Shown piece by piece: positions 8,269 to 18,399 of a DNA stretch of 61,402 nucleotides. Position numbers and translations under genes: made by a program. The notes beneath the pieces were generated by a model that saw only the letters and a list, made by a program, of their open reading frames with translations, did not search any database and was not told the origin of the DNA. Position 1 is the first letter of the stretch; the number at the start of each line of letters is the position of its first letter. Source of the stretch: Reyranella sp. (GTDB lineage Bacteria; Pseudomonadota; Alphaproteobacteria; Reyranellales; Reyranellaceae); the NCBI GenBank assembly GCA_019750135.1, contig JAIEOV010000001.1, positions 1-61,402 on the forward strand, read 5' to 3'.

Positions 8269-8897
8269 GCACATCCGATACGCCGCCGCCCAGACCCACC
8301 CGCGTCGATGGGCGGCGCCTGCGGAGCGAGCGGACCAAGCAGTTGATCATCGAGGCCTATCTCGCGCTCGCGCAGGAGAACTCCCCGCAAGTCCCGACGG
8401 CGGCCGAAATTGCCCATCGTGCCGGCTACTCGGTGCGCTCGGTGTTCGAGCGCTTTCCCGACATCCGCACCCTGCAGGTTGCGGCGACCGACTACGCCCT
8501 GGTCCAGGTCGCCGCCCTCGCGCCGGCACGCGACAGCCAAGGCGATCGGGTGACGCGCATCAAGACCCAGGTCGAGACCCGCGGCCAGAGCTGCGAGCGC
8601 TGGTTGCCGCTATGGCGCTCGCTGGTCGTCAACCAGGGCGATTCGCCGGAACTCAAGCAACGCATCGTGCTGTCGCGCGAACGCGTCATTGCCCGCCTGG
8701 AGCTGATGTACGCGCCGGAACTGTCGACACTGCCGGAAACCGAGCGTCGCCATCTCCTGATCGTGCTGGAGACCTTGACCGACGTCGAAAGCTGGGCGCG
8801 GATGCGGGAGTTTTTCGGCCTGTCCTTCGAAGAGGCCTGCCTTGCCTGGCGTCAGGCGATCGACCGGCTGCTGCCGCCGACACCTGCCAAACTATAG
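8265..8897 (+). CDS. TetR-family transcriptional regulator, array member 3
   Basis: A 210-residue paralogue starting at ATG 8265, overlapping the stop of member 2. Its DNA-binding helix SVRSVFERFPD matches members 1 and 4, and ELMYAPELSTLPETERRHLL in the C-terminal domain is shared by all. The protein is shorter at the N-terminus than member 1. The last codons lie in a small palindrome (8896-8913) that could be an operator for the fourth gene. It could act as a homo- or heterodimer with its paralogues, which is inference. Confidence 0.83.
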   Translation: MSTSDTPPPRPTRVDGRRLRSERTKQLIIEAYLALAQENSPQVPTAAEIAHRAGYSVRSVFERFPDIRTLQVAATDYALVQVAALAPARDSQGDRVTRIKTQVETRGQSCERWLPLWRSLVVNQGDSPELKQRIVLSRERVIARLELMYAPELSTLPETERRHLLIVLETLTDVESWARMREFFGLSFEEACLAWRQAIDRLLPPTPAKL

Positions 8898-8913
8898 TTA
8901 CTCAATGGTAACT
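8896..8913. promoter_or_regulatory. Palindrome AGTTAC-N6-GTAACT before the fourth TetR gene
   Basis: Perfect 6-bp arms overlap the end of the third regulator gene and open the 185-bp gap before the fourth. The gap also holds two AATTTGCA repeats and the 11-bp palindrome CGGAC-T-GTCCG at 8989-8999. A regulator site is plausible, given three symmetric or repeated elements in a short gap, but short palindromes also arise by chance. Confidence 0.35.
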
Positions 8914-8939
8914 TCTGGCGCTTTGTTGCAGTTACCGCT

Positions 8940-8949
8940 AAAATTTGCA
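8940..8949 (+). repeat. AAAATTTGCA motif, copy 2
   Basis: Shares AATTTGCA with 6874-6883 and with 8961-8970. It starts 21 bp before the next copy, two helical turns, so proteins bound to both would sit on the same face of the DNA. Confidence 0.4.
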
Positions 8950-8960
8950 GCGCGACAATC

Positions 8961-8970
8961 ACAATTTGCA
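8961..8970 (+). repeat. ACAATTTGCA motif, copy 3
   Basis: Identical over ten bases to the copy upstream of the first TetR gene (6874-6883) and 21 bp downstream of copy 2. Lies about 115 bp before the fourth regulator's start. Confidence 0.4.
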
Positions 8971-9082
8971 GCTTCTTGGTTTCGTTTCCGGACTGTCCGA
9001 ACGCGGACTTTGGCTTGCAGATGATCAACCCTGGCCTGTTTCATGCGGATGGGCCTCCGACCTGACTGTGACCTGAAACTCC

Positions 9083-9703
9083 TTGCCCTCCTCAGCCGCT
9101 TCCAAATCTTCCCGGATCGACGGCCGGCGCCTGCGCAGCGCACGCACCAAGCAGTTGATCATCGAGGCCTATCTCGCGCTGCTGCGCGATAGCCCGCAAA
9201 TCCCGACGGCTGCGACGATTGCCGAGCGGGCAGGGTATTCCGTGCGCTCGGTGTTCGAGCGGTTTCCAGACCTGCATGCGCTGCGCGTCGCAGCCACGGA
9301 CTATGCCTTCACCCAAGGCACGGCGCAGGCCGTGGCGCGTGATTTTTCCGGCGATCGTCACGCCCGCGTGAAATCCCATGTCGAGACGCGCAGCTGGATC
9401 TGCGAGCAGTGGCTGCCGCTATGGCGCGCACTGAACGCCAACCAGGGCGATTCGAACGAGCTTAAGTCCCGGATCAACCTGATACGCCAGGCCATCCTGA
9501 AGCGTATCGAGCTGATGTACGACCCCGAGCTTTCGACCCTGAACGAAACCGAGAAGCGGCAGACCTTGATCGCCATCGAGAGCCTGATCGACTTCGAGAG
9601 CTGGGCGCGAATGCGCGACTTCGGCGGCATGTCGATCGAGGAGGCGCGCGAGGTGTGGATCAAGTCGATCGACCTCCTGCTGCCGCCGACGCCTGTTTCT
9701 TGA
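9083..9703 (+). CDS. TetR-family transcriptional regulator, array member 4
   Basis: A 206-residue paralogue of the preceding three, separated from them by 185 bp with its own candidate control elements. The start is taken as TTG 9083: an in-frame stop at 9074 rules out anything further upstream, and no ATG or GTG occurs before the conserved RIDGRRLRSARTKQLIIEAY block. The ribosome site is weak. The helix-turn-helix is PTAATIAERAGYSVRSVFERFPD, almost the same as members 1 and 3. It ends 54 bp before tRNA-His. No enzyme or transporter that it might control is adjacent. Confidence 0.82.
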   Translation: MPSSAASKSSRIDGRRLRSARTKQLIIEAYLALLRDSPQIPTAATIAERAGYSVRSVFERFPDLHALRVAATDYAFTQGTAQAVARDFSGDRHARVKSHVETRSWICEQWLPLWRALNANQGDSNELKSRINLIRQAILKRIELMYDPELSTLNETEKRQTLIAIESLIDFESWARMRDFGGMSIEEAREVWIKSIDLLLPPTPVS

Positions 9704-9756
9704 CGCTTTGGGCCGGCAAGCGTAGGAAGGCGCCGCTTCGCGGGAGCGACCACGGT

Positions 9757-9834
9757 GGCGGCCGTAGCTCAGGTGGTTAGAGCGCCAGATTGTGATTCTG
9801 GATGTCGCCGGTTCAAGTCCGGTCGGCCGCCCCA
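9757..9834 (+). tRNA. tRNA-His (GTG anticodon)
   Basis: A complete cloverleaf of 78 nt including the encoded CCA. The extra G at position -1 (9757) faces C73, the hallmark of histidine tRNA. The acceptor stem GCGGCCG pairs with CGGCCGC, the anticodon stem CCAGA with TCTGG, and the loop TTGTGAT presents GTG at 9792-9794. It is followed within 33 bases by nnr. Confidence 0.97.
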
Positions 9835-9866
9835 ATCGCTCGCACGCTGTGGCTTCTGAGGCTTCA

Positions 9867-11360
9867 GTGCGCGACTTAAAGCCCCGCGATGACCTCGTCC
9901 TCCTGACCTGCGCCGAGATGGGCCGAGCGGACGCCGCTGCGATCTCGGGCGGCGTGCCCGGCATCGACCTGATGGAGGCGGCGGGCCGAGCGGTGGCCGA
10001 TGCCGTCACGGCGCACCACCCACGGCAGCCGGCGGTCGTGCTGTGCGGGCCCGGCAACAACGGCGGCGACGGCTTCGTGGCGGCTCGGCATCTGCAGGCC
10101 AGGCGCTGGCCGGTGCGGCTCGGCCTGCTGGGCGAGCGGGGCGCGCTGAAAGGCGATGCGGCGTGGGCTGCCGGAACTTGGGCTGGCGAGGTGGCGCCGC
10201 TGTCGCTCGATCTGCTCGATGGCCGACCGCTGGTGATCGACGCGCTGTTCGGTGCGGGGCTGACGCGGCCCATCCAAGGCATCGCCGGTGAGCTCATAGA
10301 CCGCATCAACGACGAAGCGCTCACGACCGTGGCCGTCGACGTGCCCAGCGGATTGCACGGTGACAGCGGCGAGATCATGGGCCGTGCGCCGATGGCGACG
10401 CGGACGGTGACGTTCTTTCGCGCCAAGCCGGGCCACTATTCGCTCGAGGGACTGCGGCGCTGCGGCGTGCTCGACATCGCCGACATCGGCATTGCGCCTG
10501 GCGTGCTGCCCGAGATCGCGCCGCGCCTTTGGCTGAATGCGCCGGCGCTGTGGCAGTCGCATCTGCAACGCACGGACCGCGGCGACCACAAATACGCGCG
10601 CGGCCATGCCACCATCCTGGCAGGCGAACTCGCCACTGGTGCGGCGCGTCTTGCGGCTCTCGGTGCGCGTCGGGCGGGAGCAGGGCTCGTCACCATCGCC
10701 GCGCCGCCTTCGGCGCTTGCCATCTATCAAGCGGCCGAGCCGGGCAATCTCGTCACGGCGTGCGAGGACGGCAGCGCCTTCGCCCGCCTGCTCGAGGACG
10801 GGCGCCGCAACGCGATCCTGGTCGGACCAGGCTCCGGGGTTAACGAGCGCACGCACAATGCCGCCCTCGCGGCGCTGGGGGCCCGCCGCTCGGTCGTGCT
10901 CGATGCCGATGCCATCACCGTCTTTGCCAAGTTGCCGGCCGAGCTGTTCGCCGCCATCCAAGGCCAGACTTTGCTCACGCCCCACGAAGGCGAATTCCGG
11001 CGCCTGTTTCCCGACTTGGCGGCGATCCCCGCGAAGGTCGAGCGTGCTCGCGAGGCGGCCAAGCGGAGCGGGGCGACGGTGCTGCTGAAGGGGCCCGATA
11101 CCGTGATCGCCGCGCCCGACGGACGCGCGGTCATCAATGTCCATGCCTCGCCCGGCCTCGCCACCGCGGGCTCTGGCGACGTGCTGGCCGGCATCGCGGC
11201 CGGTCTCATGGCGCAGGGCCTGTCGGCGCTCGCGGCTGCTGCTGCTGCTGCGTGGCTCCATGGCGACTGCGCGCTGCGCTTCGGTCGCCCGGGCCTCATT
11301 GCCGAAGATCTCGTAGGCCGAATTCCGGAAGCGCTGCAGGCCGCACAAGCCACGAATTGA
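9867..11360 (+). CDS. nnr: Bifunctional NAD(P)H-hydrate epimerase / ADP-dependent dehydratase
   Basis: Repairs NADHX and NADPHX, the hydrated forms of reduced nicotinamide nucleotides. The N-terminal YjeF_N epimerase domain (about 10-210) contains GPGNNGGDGFVAARHL; the C-terminal YjeF_C/NnrD dehydratase domain (about 225-495) contains LTPHEGEFRRLFPD and GSGDVLAGIAAGLMAQG. The total of 497 residues is normal for the fused form. The frame is open through tRNA-His, so the start must be downstream of it; GTG 9867 is chosen because GAGG lies five bases upstream and the family's conserved LLTCAEM block follows. GTG 9849 is the alternative. In many alphaproteobacteria nnr adjoins glnB-glnA, whereas here about 4 kb separates them. 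Confidence 0.93.
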   Translation: MRDLKPRDDLVLLTCAEMGRADAAAISGGVPGIDLMEAAGRAVADAVTAHHPRQPAVVLCGPGNNGGDGFVAARHLQARRWPVRLGLLGERGALKGDAAWAAGTWAGEVAPLSLDLLDGRPLVIDALFGAGLTRPIQGIAGELIDRINDEALTTVAVDVPSGLHGDSGEIMGRAPMATRTVTFFRAKPGHYSLEGLRRCGVLDIADIGIAPGVLPEIAPRLWLNAPALWQSHLQRTDRGDHKYARGHATILAGELATGAARLAALGARRAGAGLVTIAAPPSALAIYQAAEPGNLVTACEDGSAFARLLEDGRRNAILVGPGSGVNERTHNAALAALGARRSVVLDADAITVFAKLPAELFAAIQGQTLLTPHEGEFRRLFPDLAAIPAKVERAREAAKRSGATVLLKGPDTVIAAPDGRAVINVHASPGLATAGSGDVLAGIAAGLMAQGLSALAAAAAAAWLHGDCALRFGRPGLIAEDLVGRIPEALQAAQATN

Positions 11361-11394
11361 CCGTCTGGCCAGCACGGGTTAGGGCAGCGGCCAC

Positions 11395-11479
11395 GCGGGC
11401 GTGGTGAAATTGGTAGACACGCGAGATTTAGGTTCTCGTGCCGCAAGGCGTGGGGGTTCAAGTCCCTCCGCCCGCACCA
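11395..11479 (+). tRNA. tRNA-Leu (TAG anticodon)
   Basis: An 85-nt class II tRNA with CCA encoded. The acceptor GCGGGCG pairs with CGCCCGC, the anticodon stem CGAGA with TCTCG, and the loop TTTAGGT gives TAG at 11429-11431, reading CUA/CUG leucine codons. The long variable arm TGCCGCAAGGCGT is typical of leucine tRNAs. Confidence 0.97.
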
Positions 11480-11585
11480 GCGCTGGATAGTCCGGCGCCA
11501 AGCATCCCTTGGCAGATGGCCCCTTGCGTGTGACAGCCAGTGCAGGTAGACGCTCGCATCCCGACAGGCCAATTCAAGACCGGGG

Positions 11586-11591
11586 TATACT
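11586..11591 (+). promoter_or_regulatory. Possible -10 element (TATACT) for tig
   Basis: TATACT lies about 110 bp upstream of tig in the 221-bp gap after tRNA-Leu. The matching -35 position (around 11563, GACAGG) is poor, so the call rests on the -10 hexamer alone. Nothing else was recognised in this gap. Confidence 0.25.
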
Positions 11592-11700
11592 GGAGACGTG
11601 GCACGGGGCTCGTGCTGTCAGACAAAACCCCAATGGAATCAGAATACTACGGTCGCGCCAGTACCCCCGCCGGCAGCAGATCAAAGTGAAGGTTAGGACG

Positions 11701-13062
11701 ATGCAAGTCACGGAACTTTCGGCCGAAGGGCTGAAGCGGCAATTCAAGATCGTCGTGCCGGCGAGCGACCTGTCGGCCACGGTCGATGAGCGCTTGAAGG
11801 AACTCGCCAAGACCGCGCAGATGCCGGGCTTCCGCCAGGGCAAGGTGCCGGTCGGGCTGCTGAAGAAGCAGTACGGGCAGGCCCTGTTCGGCGAGGCGCT
11901 GGAGGCGGCGGTCAATTCGAGCACCGCCAAGGCGATCGAGGATCGCGGCCTGAAGCCCGCGCTGCAGCCGCGCGTCGACCTCAAAACGCTGGAAGAGGGC
12001 AGGGACGTCGAGTTCGAGGTCGTGATCGAAGTGTTGCCTGAGATCGGCAAGCTCGACTTCTCCGAAGTCGAGCTCGAGCGCCTCAAGGCCGTCGTGCCCG
12101 AGAAGGACGTCGAGGACGCGATCGGCCGCATCGCCAAGGCCAACCGCGAGCAGAAGCCGGTCGACCCGCCGCGCCCGGCGCAGAAGGGCGACGCCATCAA
12201 GCTCGACTTCGTGGGCTCGGTCGACGGCACGGAGTTCCCCGGCGGCGCCGCGCAGGACTATACGCTGGAGCTCGGCTCGGGCTCGTTCATCCCGGGCTTC
12301 GAGGATCAGCTGCTCGGCGCCGAGGTGGGCAAGACCATCGACGTGAAGGTGACCTTCCCGGCCGAGTACGGCGCGCCCGAGCTCGCCGGCAAGGACGCCG
12401 TCTTCAAGTGCACCATCAAGGAGATCCACGAGTTCGTCGAGAAGCCGGCCGACGATGAGCTCGCCAAGAAGAACAATTTCGAGAACCTCGACGCCATGCG
12501 CAAGGCGGTGGCCGAGCGCATCGGCCAGGACTACGCGCAGGTCTCGCGCACGATGATCAAGCGCCAGCTGCTCGACAAGCTCGCCGACACGCACAAATTC
12601 GACGTGCCCGAAGGCTTGGTCGAGGGCGAGTTCAACGCCATCTGGCAGCGCATCGAGGAGGCCAAGAAGGCCGGCCAGCCGGTCGACGGCGACGAAGAGA
12701 AGATGCGCAAGGAGTATCGCGAGATCGCCGAGCGCCGCGTTCGCCTCGGTCTTCTGCTGGCCGATGTCGGCCGCTCCAACTCGATCGATGTCACGCCCGA
12801 GGAGCTGAACCAGGCAGTGATGCGCGAGGCCATGCGCTATCCCGGCCAGGAGCGCCAGGTGCTGGAGTTCTACGGCAAGAACGCCGAGCTGAAGGAGCGC
12901 CTGCGCGCGCCGATCTTCGAGGAGAAGACCGTCGACTTCATCCTCGAACTCGCCAAGGTCAACGAGAAGTCGGTTACGCCTGAGGAACTGCTGAAGGCGG
13001 CTCGCGAGGCAGAAGAGGCCGAGGACGAGGACTCGTCGAAGAAAGACGAGTCCAAGGAATAG
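11701..13062 (+). CDS. tig: Trigger factor (ribosome-associated chaperone, peptidyl-prolyl isomerase)
   Basis: Binds the ribosome at the tunnel exit and folds nascent chains. The 453-residue protein has the N-terminal ribosome-binding domain with [17 protein letters not shown] (about 43-60, the GFRxGKxP signature), the FKBP-type isomerase domain at about 165-245 ([20 protein letters not shown], then [15 protein letters not shown]) and the C-terminal helical chaperone arms. The C-terminal tail after 430 is strongly acidic ([16 protein letters not shown]), as in other alphaproteobacteria. ATG 11701 is fixed by homology ([15 protein letters not shown]); the frame upstream of it is not conserved. 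It leads the tig-clpP-clpX-lon-hup quality-control cluster. Confidence 0.96.
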   Translation: MQVTELSAEGLKRQFKIVVPASDLSATVDERLKELAKTAQMPGFRQGKVPVGLLKKQYGQALFGEALEAAVNSSTAKAIEDRGLKPALQPRVDLKTLEEGRDVEFEVVIEVLPEIGKLDFSEVELERLKAVVPEKDVEDAIGRIAKANREQKPVDPPRPAQKGDAIKLDFVGSVDGTEFPGGAAQDYTLELGSGSFIPGFEDQLLGAEVGKTIDVKVTFPAEYGAPELAGKDAVFKCTIKEIHEFVEKPADDELAKKNNFENLDAMRKAVAERIGQDYAQVSRTMIKRQLLDKLADTHKFDVPEGLVEGEFNAIWQRIEEAKKAGQPVDGDEEKMRKEYREIAERRVRLGLLLADVGRSNSIDVTPEELNQAVMREAMRYPGQERQVLEFYGKNAELKERLRAPIFEEKTVDFILELAKVNEKSVTPEELLKAAREAEEAEDEDSSKKDESKE

Positions 13063-13096
13063 TGGGCGACGAATTGATCCAGGGCGGAGCGATGGT

Positions 13097-13129
13097 CTTG
13101 AACCCGACCAGCGCCGCTGCCACTTTTAT
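13097..13129 (+). promoter_or_regulatory. Candidate heat-shock (sigma-32) promoter of clpP
   Basis: CTTGAA at 13097-13102 is followed after 17 bases by CACTTTTAT, about 25 bp before the clpP start. The -35 is a good match to the RpoH CTTGAA core; the -10 is only fair. Heat-shock control of clpP is well established, which raises the prior. Confidence 0.35.
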
Positions 13130-13153
13130 GGCCAGTCACAATGGGGGCCCGCG

Positions 13154-13801
13154 ATGAGTCGCGACCGCAATCCACTCGAGATCTACAACAACTACTATGT
13201 GCCGATGGTCGTCGAGCAGTCGGCGCGCGGCGAGCGCGGCTACGACATCTGGTCGAGGCTGCTCAAGGAACGCATCATCTTCCTGAATGGCCCGATCGAG
13301 GACAACGTCGCCGGCTTGGTCTGCGCCCAGCTCCTTTATCTGGAAGCCGACAATCCTACTAAGGACATTTCGTTCTACATCAACTCGCCGGGCGGCGTGG
13401 TGACGTCGGGCATGGCGATCTACGACACCATGCAGTACATCCGCCCGCAGATCTCGACCCTGGTGTTCGGCCAGGCGGCGTCAGCCGGCTCGCTGCTGCT
13501 GATGGCTGGCCAGAAGGGCAAGCGGTTCGCGCTGCCCAACGCGCGCATCATGATCCACCAGCCCTCAGGCGGCGCCCAGGGCCAAGCGACCGATATTGAG
13601 ATCCATGCCCGAGAGATCCTTGCGACCCGGGCACGTCTGAACCAGATGTACGTTACCCACACGGGTCGCTCGATCGAGGAGATCGAACGGGCGATGGAGC
13701 GAGACAAGTTCTTCTCGCCGCCCGAGGCCAAGGAGTTCGGGCTGATCGACGAAGTGTTCGAAAAGCGCCCGACTCCGACCATCCAAGCGGCTGCTTCCTA
13801 G
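13154..13801 (+). CDS. clpP: ATP-dependent Clp protease proteolytic subunit
   Basis: The tetradecameric serine protease chamber that works with ClpX or ClpA. Of its 215 residues, the catalytic triad is visible: Ser110 in [15 protein letters not shown], His135 in MIHQPSGG and Asp184 in MERDKFF. The [17 protein letters not shown] block is the substrate-binding strand. Length and start ([18 protein letters not shown]) agree with alphaproteobacterial ClpP. Immediately upstream of clpX, its main partner, with a 144-bp gap that suggests separate control of the two. Confidence 0.97.
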   Translation: MSRDRNPLEIYNNYYVPMVVEQSARGERGYDIWSRLLKERIIFLNGPIEDNVAGLVCAQLLYLEADNPTKDISFYINSPGGVVTSGMAIYDTMQYIRPQISTLVFGQAASAGSLLLMAGQKGKRFALPNARIMIHQPSGGAQGQATDIEIHAREILATRARLNQMYVTHTGRSIEEIERAMERDKFFSPPEAKEFGLIDEVFEKRPTPTIQAAAS

Positions 13802-13945
13802 GGGCGGGCGCGACCAATTGTTTCCCAGTTGGCCCTCGGCACACCATATTTTGAGGTTGTGGCGTCCCTGGGGTCGAGTTTAACATAGTCTTGCGTGCGG
13901 GCCCGTAGTGTCAGCGGGCTCCCCAAGCGGAGGTGCGTTAAGGCC

Positions 13946-15217
<1,272 letters not shown>

Positions 15218-15227
15218 CTTTTGCTGC

Positions 15228-15249
15228 GCCGGCGGTAGCCCCCGCCGGC
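15228..15249 (+). other. GC-rich hairpin after clpX
   Basis: An 8-bp stem GCCGGCGG / CCGCCGGC with a 6-nt loop lies 11 bp after the clpX stop. No T-run follows, so it is at most a weak or rho-assisted terminator or an mRNA-stabilising 3' end. Confidence 0.4.
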
Positions 15250-15262
15250 AACCCGCCGTGGC

Positions 15263-15290
15263 CTTGAACAACCCTCTGTTCAGGCCAATC
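15263..15290 (+). promoter_or_regulatory. Candidate heat-shock promoter of lon
   Basis: CTTGAA at 15263-15268 with CCAATC about 16 bases downstream, about 100 bp before lon. The same CTTGAA hexamer occurs before clpP. The -10 match is weak. lon is a classic RpoH target, so the site is worth mapping but unproven. Confidence 0.3.
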
Positions 15291-15390
15291 TCTACGAGTG
15301 AGTGCGCGTGCCGGCAGGCCGAGGATCGCCCATTGCGGGGATCACGGCTGGGGTGCGGGTAGCTCTAACAGCGTATGTAGCGAGGCAATC

Positions 15391-17787
15391 ATGAACGCCC
15401 CCACTGTAGGCACCACCTATCCCGTCCTTCCGCTGCGCGACATTGTCGTGTTTCCCGGCATGATCGTGCCGCTCTTCGTCGGTCGCGAGAAGAGCGTGAA
15501 GGCCCTTGAAGAGGTCATGAAGGACGACAAGCAGATTCTGCTGATCGCCCAGAAGAATGCCAGCCAGGACGATCCCGGGCCCGAGGACATCCACACCATC
15601 GGCACGCTCGGCACCGTGCTGCAACTGCTGAAGCTGCCGGACGACACCGTGAAGGTGCTGGTCGAGGGCGGCAAGCGCGTCAGGATCGTCAGCTACACCG
15701 GCAAGACGGAATTCGTCGAGGCCAACGCCGTCGACATGGAAGAGACGGCATCGGACGCCTCCGAGCTGCAGGCTGCGGCGCGGTCCGTGGTCTCGGAGTT
15801 CGAGAACTACGTCAAGTTGAACAAGAAGGTGCCGCCCGAGGTGGTCGTCTCGATCGCCAAGATCGACGAGCCGGCCAAGCTTGCCGACCAGATTTCCCAG
15901 CACTTGGCCCTCAAGGTCCCCGAGAAGCAGCAGCTGCTCGAGCTCGACTCGGTCAGCAAGCGCCTCGAGCGCATCCTCGGCCTCATGGAAGGCGAGATCG
16001 GCGTCCTGCAGGTCGAGAAGAAGATCCGTAACCGCGTGAAGCGTCAGATGGAGAAGACGCAGCGCGAGTACTATCTCAACGAGCAGATGAAGGCGATCCA
16101 GAAGGAGCTTGGCGAGACCGAGGACGGTCGCGACGAGATCTCCGAAATGGAGAAGCGCATCAAGAAGACGCGTCTCAGCAAGGAGGCGCGCGAGAAGGCC
16201 AATGCCGAGCTGAAGAAGCTCCGCACCATGAGCCCGATGTCGGCCGAAGCGACGGTGGTGCGCAACTACCTCGAATGGCTGCTGTCGATCCCGTGGCGCA
16301 AGCCCACCAAGATCATCAAGGATCTCAAGTACGCCGAAGACGTGCTCAACGCCGACCACCACGGCCTGGAGAAGGTGAAGGAGCGCATCCTCGAGTATCT
16401 CGCGGTCCAGCAGCGCGTCGACAAGATGAAGGGCCCGATCCTGTGCCTGGTCGGCCCGCCGGGCGTCGGTAAGACCTCGCTCGGCAAGTCGATCGCCAAG
16501 GCGACCGGCCGCAACTTCGTGCGCATGTCGCTGGGCGGCGTGCGTGACGAAGCCGAGATCCGCGGCCATCGCCGGACCTATATCGGCTCGCTGCCGGGCA
16601 AGGTCCTGCAGAGCATGAAGAAGGCGAAGTCGTCGAACCCGCTGTTCCTGCTCGACGAGATCGACAAGCTCGGCGCGGACTTCCGCGGCGACCCGTCGTC
16701 GGCGCTGCTTGAGGTGCTCGACCCCGAGCAGAACGCATCCTTCAACGACCATTACCTCGAGGTCGACTACGACCTGTCGAACGTGATGTTCATCACCACG
16801 GCGAACTCACTGCGCATGGCGCAGCCGCTGATGGATCGCATGGAGATCATCCGGCTGGCCGGCTACACCGAGGACGAGAAGGTCGCGATCGCCCGCAAGC
16901 ACCTGATCCCCAAGCAGATCGAGGCCAACGGTCTCAAGGACGACGAGCTCGACATCGGCGACGATGCCGTGCGCGACCTGGTCCGCTACTACACGCGCGA
17001 GGCCGGTGTCCGTAACCTCGAGCGCGAGATCGCCAACCTGGCGCGCAAGGCCACCAAGGAAATCCTCATGAAGGGGACGGCCAAGGTGAAGGTGCGGGCC
17101 AAGAACCTCGACAAGTATGCCGGGGTCCGTCGCTTCCGCTTCGGCGAGGCCGAGCTCGAGGATCTGGTCGGCATCACGACGGGTCTGGCGTGGACCGAGG
17201 TCGGCGGCGAGCTCTTGCAGGTCGAAGCCGTGTTGGTGCCGGGCCGCGGCCGGGTGACCGTCACCGGCAAGCTCGGCGACGTCATGCAGGAGTCGGTGCA
17301 GGCGTCCAACGCCTATGTCCGCTCGCGGGCCAACTCCTTCGGCATCAAGCCGGTGATGTTCGAGAAGCGCGACATCCACGTCCACGTGCCCGAGGGCGCC
17401 ACGCCCAAGGACGGCCCGTCGGCGGGTGTGGCGATGATCACCTCGATCGTCTCGGCGCTGACCGGCGTCGCGGTGCGCAAGGAAGTCGCCATGACCGGCG
17501 AGATCAGCCTGCGCGGCCGGGTGCTGCCGATCGGCGGCCTCAAGGAGAAGCTGCTGGCGGCGTTGCGCGGCGGTCTCAAGACCGTGCTCATCCCCAAGGA
17601 GAATGAGCGCGATCTGCCCGAGATCCCGGACAACGTGAAGAAGGGCCTGGAGATCGTCCCGGTTTCGACCGTCGACGAGGTCCTGGCCCGCGCGCTGGTC
17701 AAGCCGCTGGTCGCCATCGAGTGGCCGAACGACCTCGAAGTGGCCGCCGCCAAGCCGGCGGAGGGAGCCGAAGTCCGCGCCCACTGA
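15391..17787 (+). CDS. lon: Lon protease, ATP-dependent serine protease La
   Basis: Hexameric AAA+ protease that degrades misfolded and regulatory proteins. The 798-residue protein has the N-terminal LON domain ([15 protein letters not shown] at residues 10-24), a coiled-coil linker, the AAA+ module with Walker A GPPGVGKT at 355-362 and [11 protein letters not shown] as Walker B, and the C-terminal protease domain with the Ser677-Lys720 dyad ([11 protein letters not shown] and GGLKEKLL). ATG 15391 is chosen over an in-frame start 31 codons earlier because the conserved N-terminus begins here. A strong hairpin terminator follows. Confidence 0.97.
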   Translation: MNAPTVGTTYPVLPLRDIVVFPGMIVPLFVGREKSVKALEEVMKDDKQILLIAQKNASQDDPGPEDIHTIGTLGTVLQLLKLPDDTVKVLVEGGKRVRIVSYTGKTEFVEANAVDMEETASDASELQAAARSVVSEFENYVKLNKKVPPEVVVSIAKIDEPAKLADQISQHLALKVPEKQQLLELDSVSKRLERILGLMEGEIGVLQVEKKIRNRVKRQMEKTQREYYLNEQMKAIQKELGETEDGRDEISEMEKRIKKTRLSKEAREKANAELKKLRTMSPMSAEATVVRNYLEWLLSIPWRKPTKIIKDLKYAEDVLNADHHGLEKVKERILEYLAVQQRVDKMKGPILCLVGPPGVGKTSLGKSIAKATGRNFVRMSLGGVRDEAEIRGHRRTYIGSLPGKVLQSMKKAKSSNPLFLLDEIDKLGADFRGDPSSALLEVLDPEQNASFNDHYLEVDYDLSNVMFITTANSLRMAQPLMDRMEIIRLAGYTEDEKVAIARKHLIPKQIEANGLKDDELDIGDDAVRDLVRYYTREAGVRNLEREIANLARKATKEILMKGTAKVKVRAKNLDKYAGVRRFRFGEAELEDLVGITTGLAWTEVGGELLQVEAVLVPGRGRVTVTGKLGDVMQESVQASNAYVRSRANSFGIKPVMFEKRDIHVHVPEGATPKDGPSAGVAMITSIVSALTGVAVRKEVAMTGEISLRGRVLPIGGLKEKLLAALRGGLKTVLIPKENERDLPEIPDNVKKGLEIVPVSTVDEVLARALVKPLVAIEWPNDLEVAAAKPAEGAEVRAH

Positions 17788-17810
17788 GCGGCCCATAGCG
17801 AACGACTGAG

Positions 17811-17845
17811 CGAAGCCCCGGAGCGATCCGGGGCTTCGTCGTTTC
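17811..17845 (+). terminator. Terminator after lon
   Basis: A perfect 12-bp stem (17811-17822 with 17827-17838) around a GCGA tetraloop, followed by the modestly U-rich TCGTTTC, 23 bp after the lon stop. It separates lon from hup. Confidence 0.8.
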
Positions 17846-17920
17846 GGGGGGTTGCCGGGCCTTAACTCGCTACTTATGCGGTTTTGGGCCCGCCATTCCT
17901 ACAAAATATGGTATTCAACG

Positions 17921-17949
17921 TTGACGCGGTTTTCCGCGCGCCCTTACAC
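17921..17949 (+). promoter_or_regulatory. Sigma-70-type promoter of hup
   Basis: TTGACG at 17921-17926, a 17-bp spacer and TTACAC at 17944-17949, about 35 bp upstream of the hup start. The -35 and the spacing are very good; the -10 keeps three of the six consensus bases. Confidence 0.5.
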
Positions 17950-17983
17950 TCACCACCAGCCGGATCATTTGGGGGTCTTGCCT

Positions 17984-18256
17984 GTGAACAAGCACGATTT
18001 GATTGCCGCCGTCGCCGCTTCGACCAACCTGTCCAAGACCGATGCAGCCGGGGCGATCGAAGCAGTGCTGACGGTGATCACCAAGTCGTTGAAGAAGAAG
18101 GAAAAGGTGCTGCTCGTCGGCTTCGGCACCTTCCTGGTCTCCAAGCGCAAGGCGGCCGAGGGCCGTAACCCGCAGACCGGCGAGAAGATCAAGATCCCGG
18201 CGGCAAACGTCCCCCGGTTCAAGGCCAGCAAGCAGCTCAAGGACGCGATCAACTAG
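17984..18256 (+). CDS. hupB: DNA-binding protein HU
   Basis: A 90-residue histone-like protein that bends and compacts DNA as a dimer. The family signature GFGTFLVSKRKAAEGRNPQTGE spans about residues 46-67 (with the RNPQTG beta-arm tip). GTG 17984 is the start: a GGGGGT site lies seven bases upstream and the protein then begins MNKHDLIAAVA as expected. A TTG two codons earlier sits too close to the ribosome site. The gene usually follows lon in proteobacteria, as here, and has its own promoter. tRNA-Val follows 35 bp later. Confidence 0.95.
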   Translation: MNKHDLIAAVAASTNLSKTDAAGAIEAVLTVITKSLKKKEKVLLVGFGTFLVSKRKAAEGRNPQTGEKIKIPAANVPRFKASKQLKDAIN

Positions 18257-18291
18257 CGCGTTTCATCTGGCACTGTGATACCAACGCCGCC

Positions 18292-18366
18292 GGGCGATTA
18301 GCTCAGCGGTAGAGCATTCCCTTTACACGGGACAGGTCGGCGGTTCGATCCCGTCATCGCCCACCA
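18292..18366 (+). tRNA. tRNA-Val (TAC anticodon)
   Basis: A 75-nt cloverleaf with CCA encoded. Acceptor GGGCGAT pairs with ATCGCCC, the T-arm GGCGG with CCGTC, and the loop TTTACAC presents TAC for GUA/GUG codons. The anticodon stem TTCCC/GGGAC has a U-C mismatch at the outermost 27-43 pair. The rest is standard, so the gene should be functional. Confidence 0.95.
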
Positions 18367-18399
18367 GCCTTCTATCTTGGCGTTGGTTCGGAGTAGGGT

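Noticed and set aside
9876..11375. 499-codon frame opposite nnr
   Set aside because: Antisense shadow of a gene with both expected enzymatic domains.
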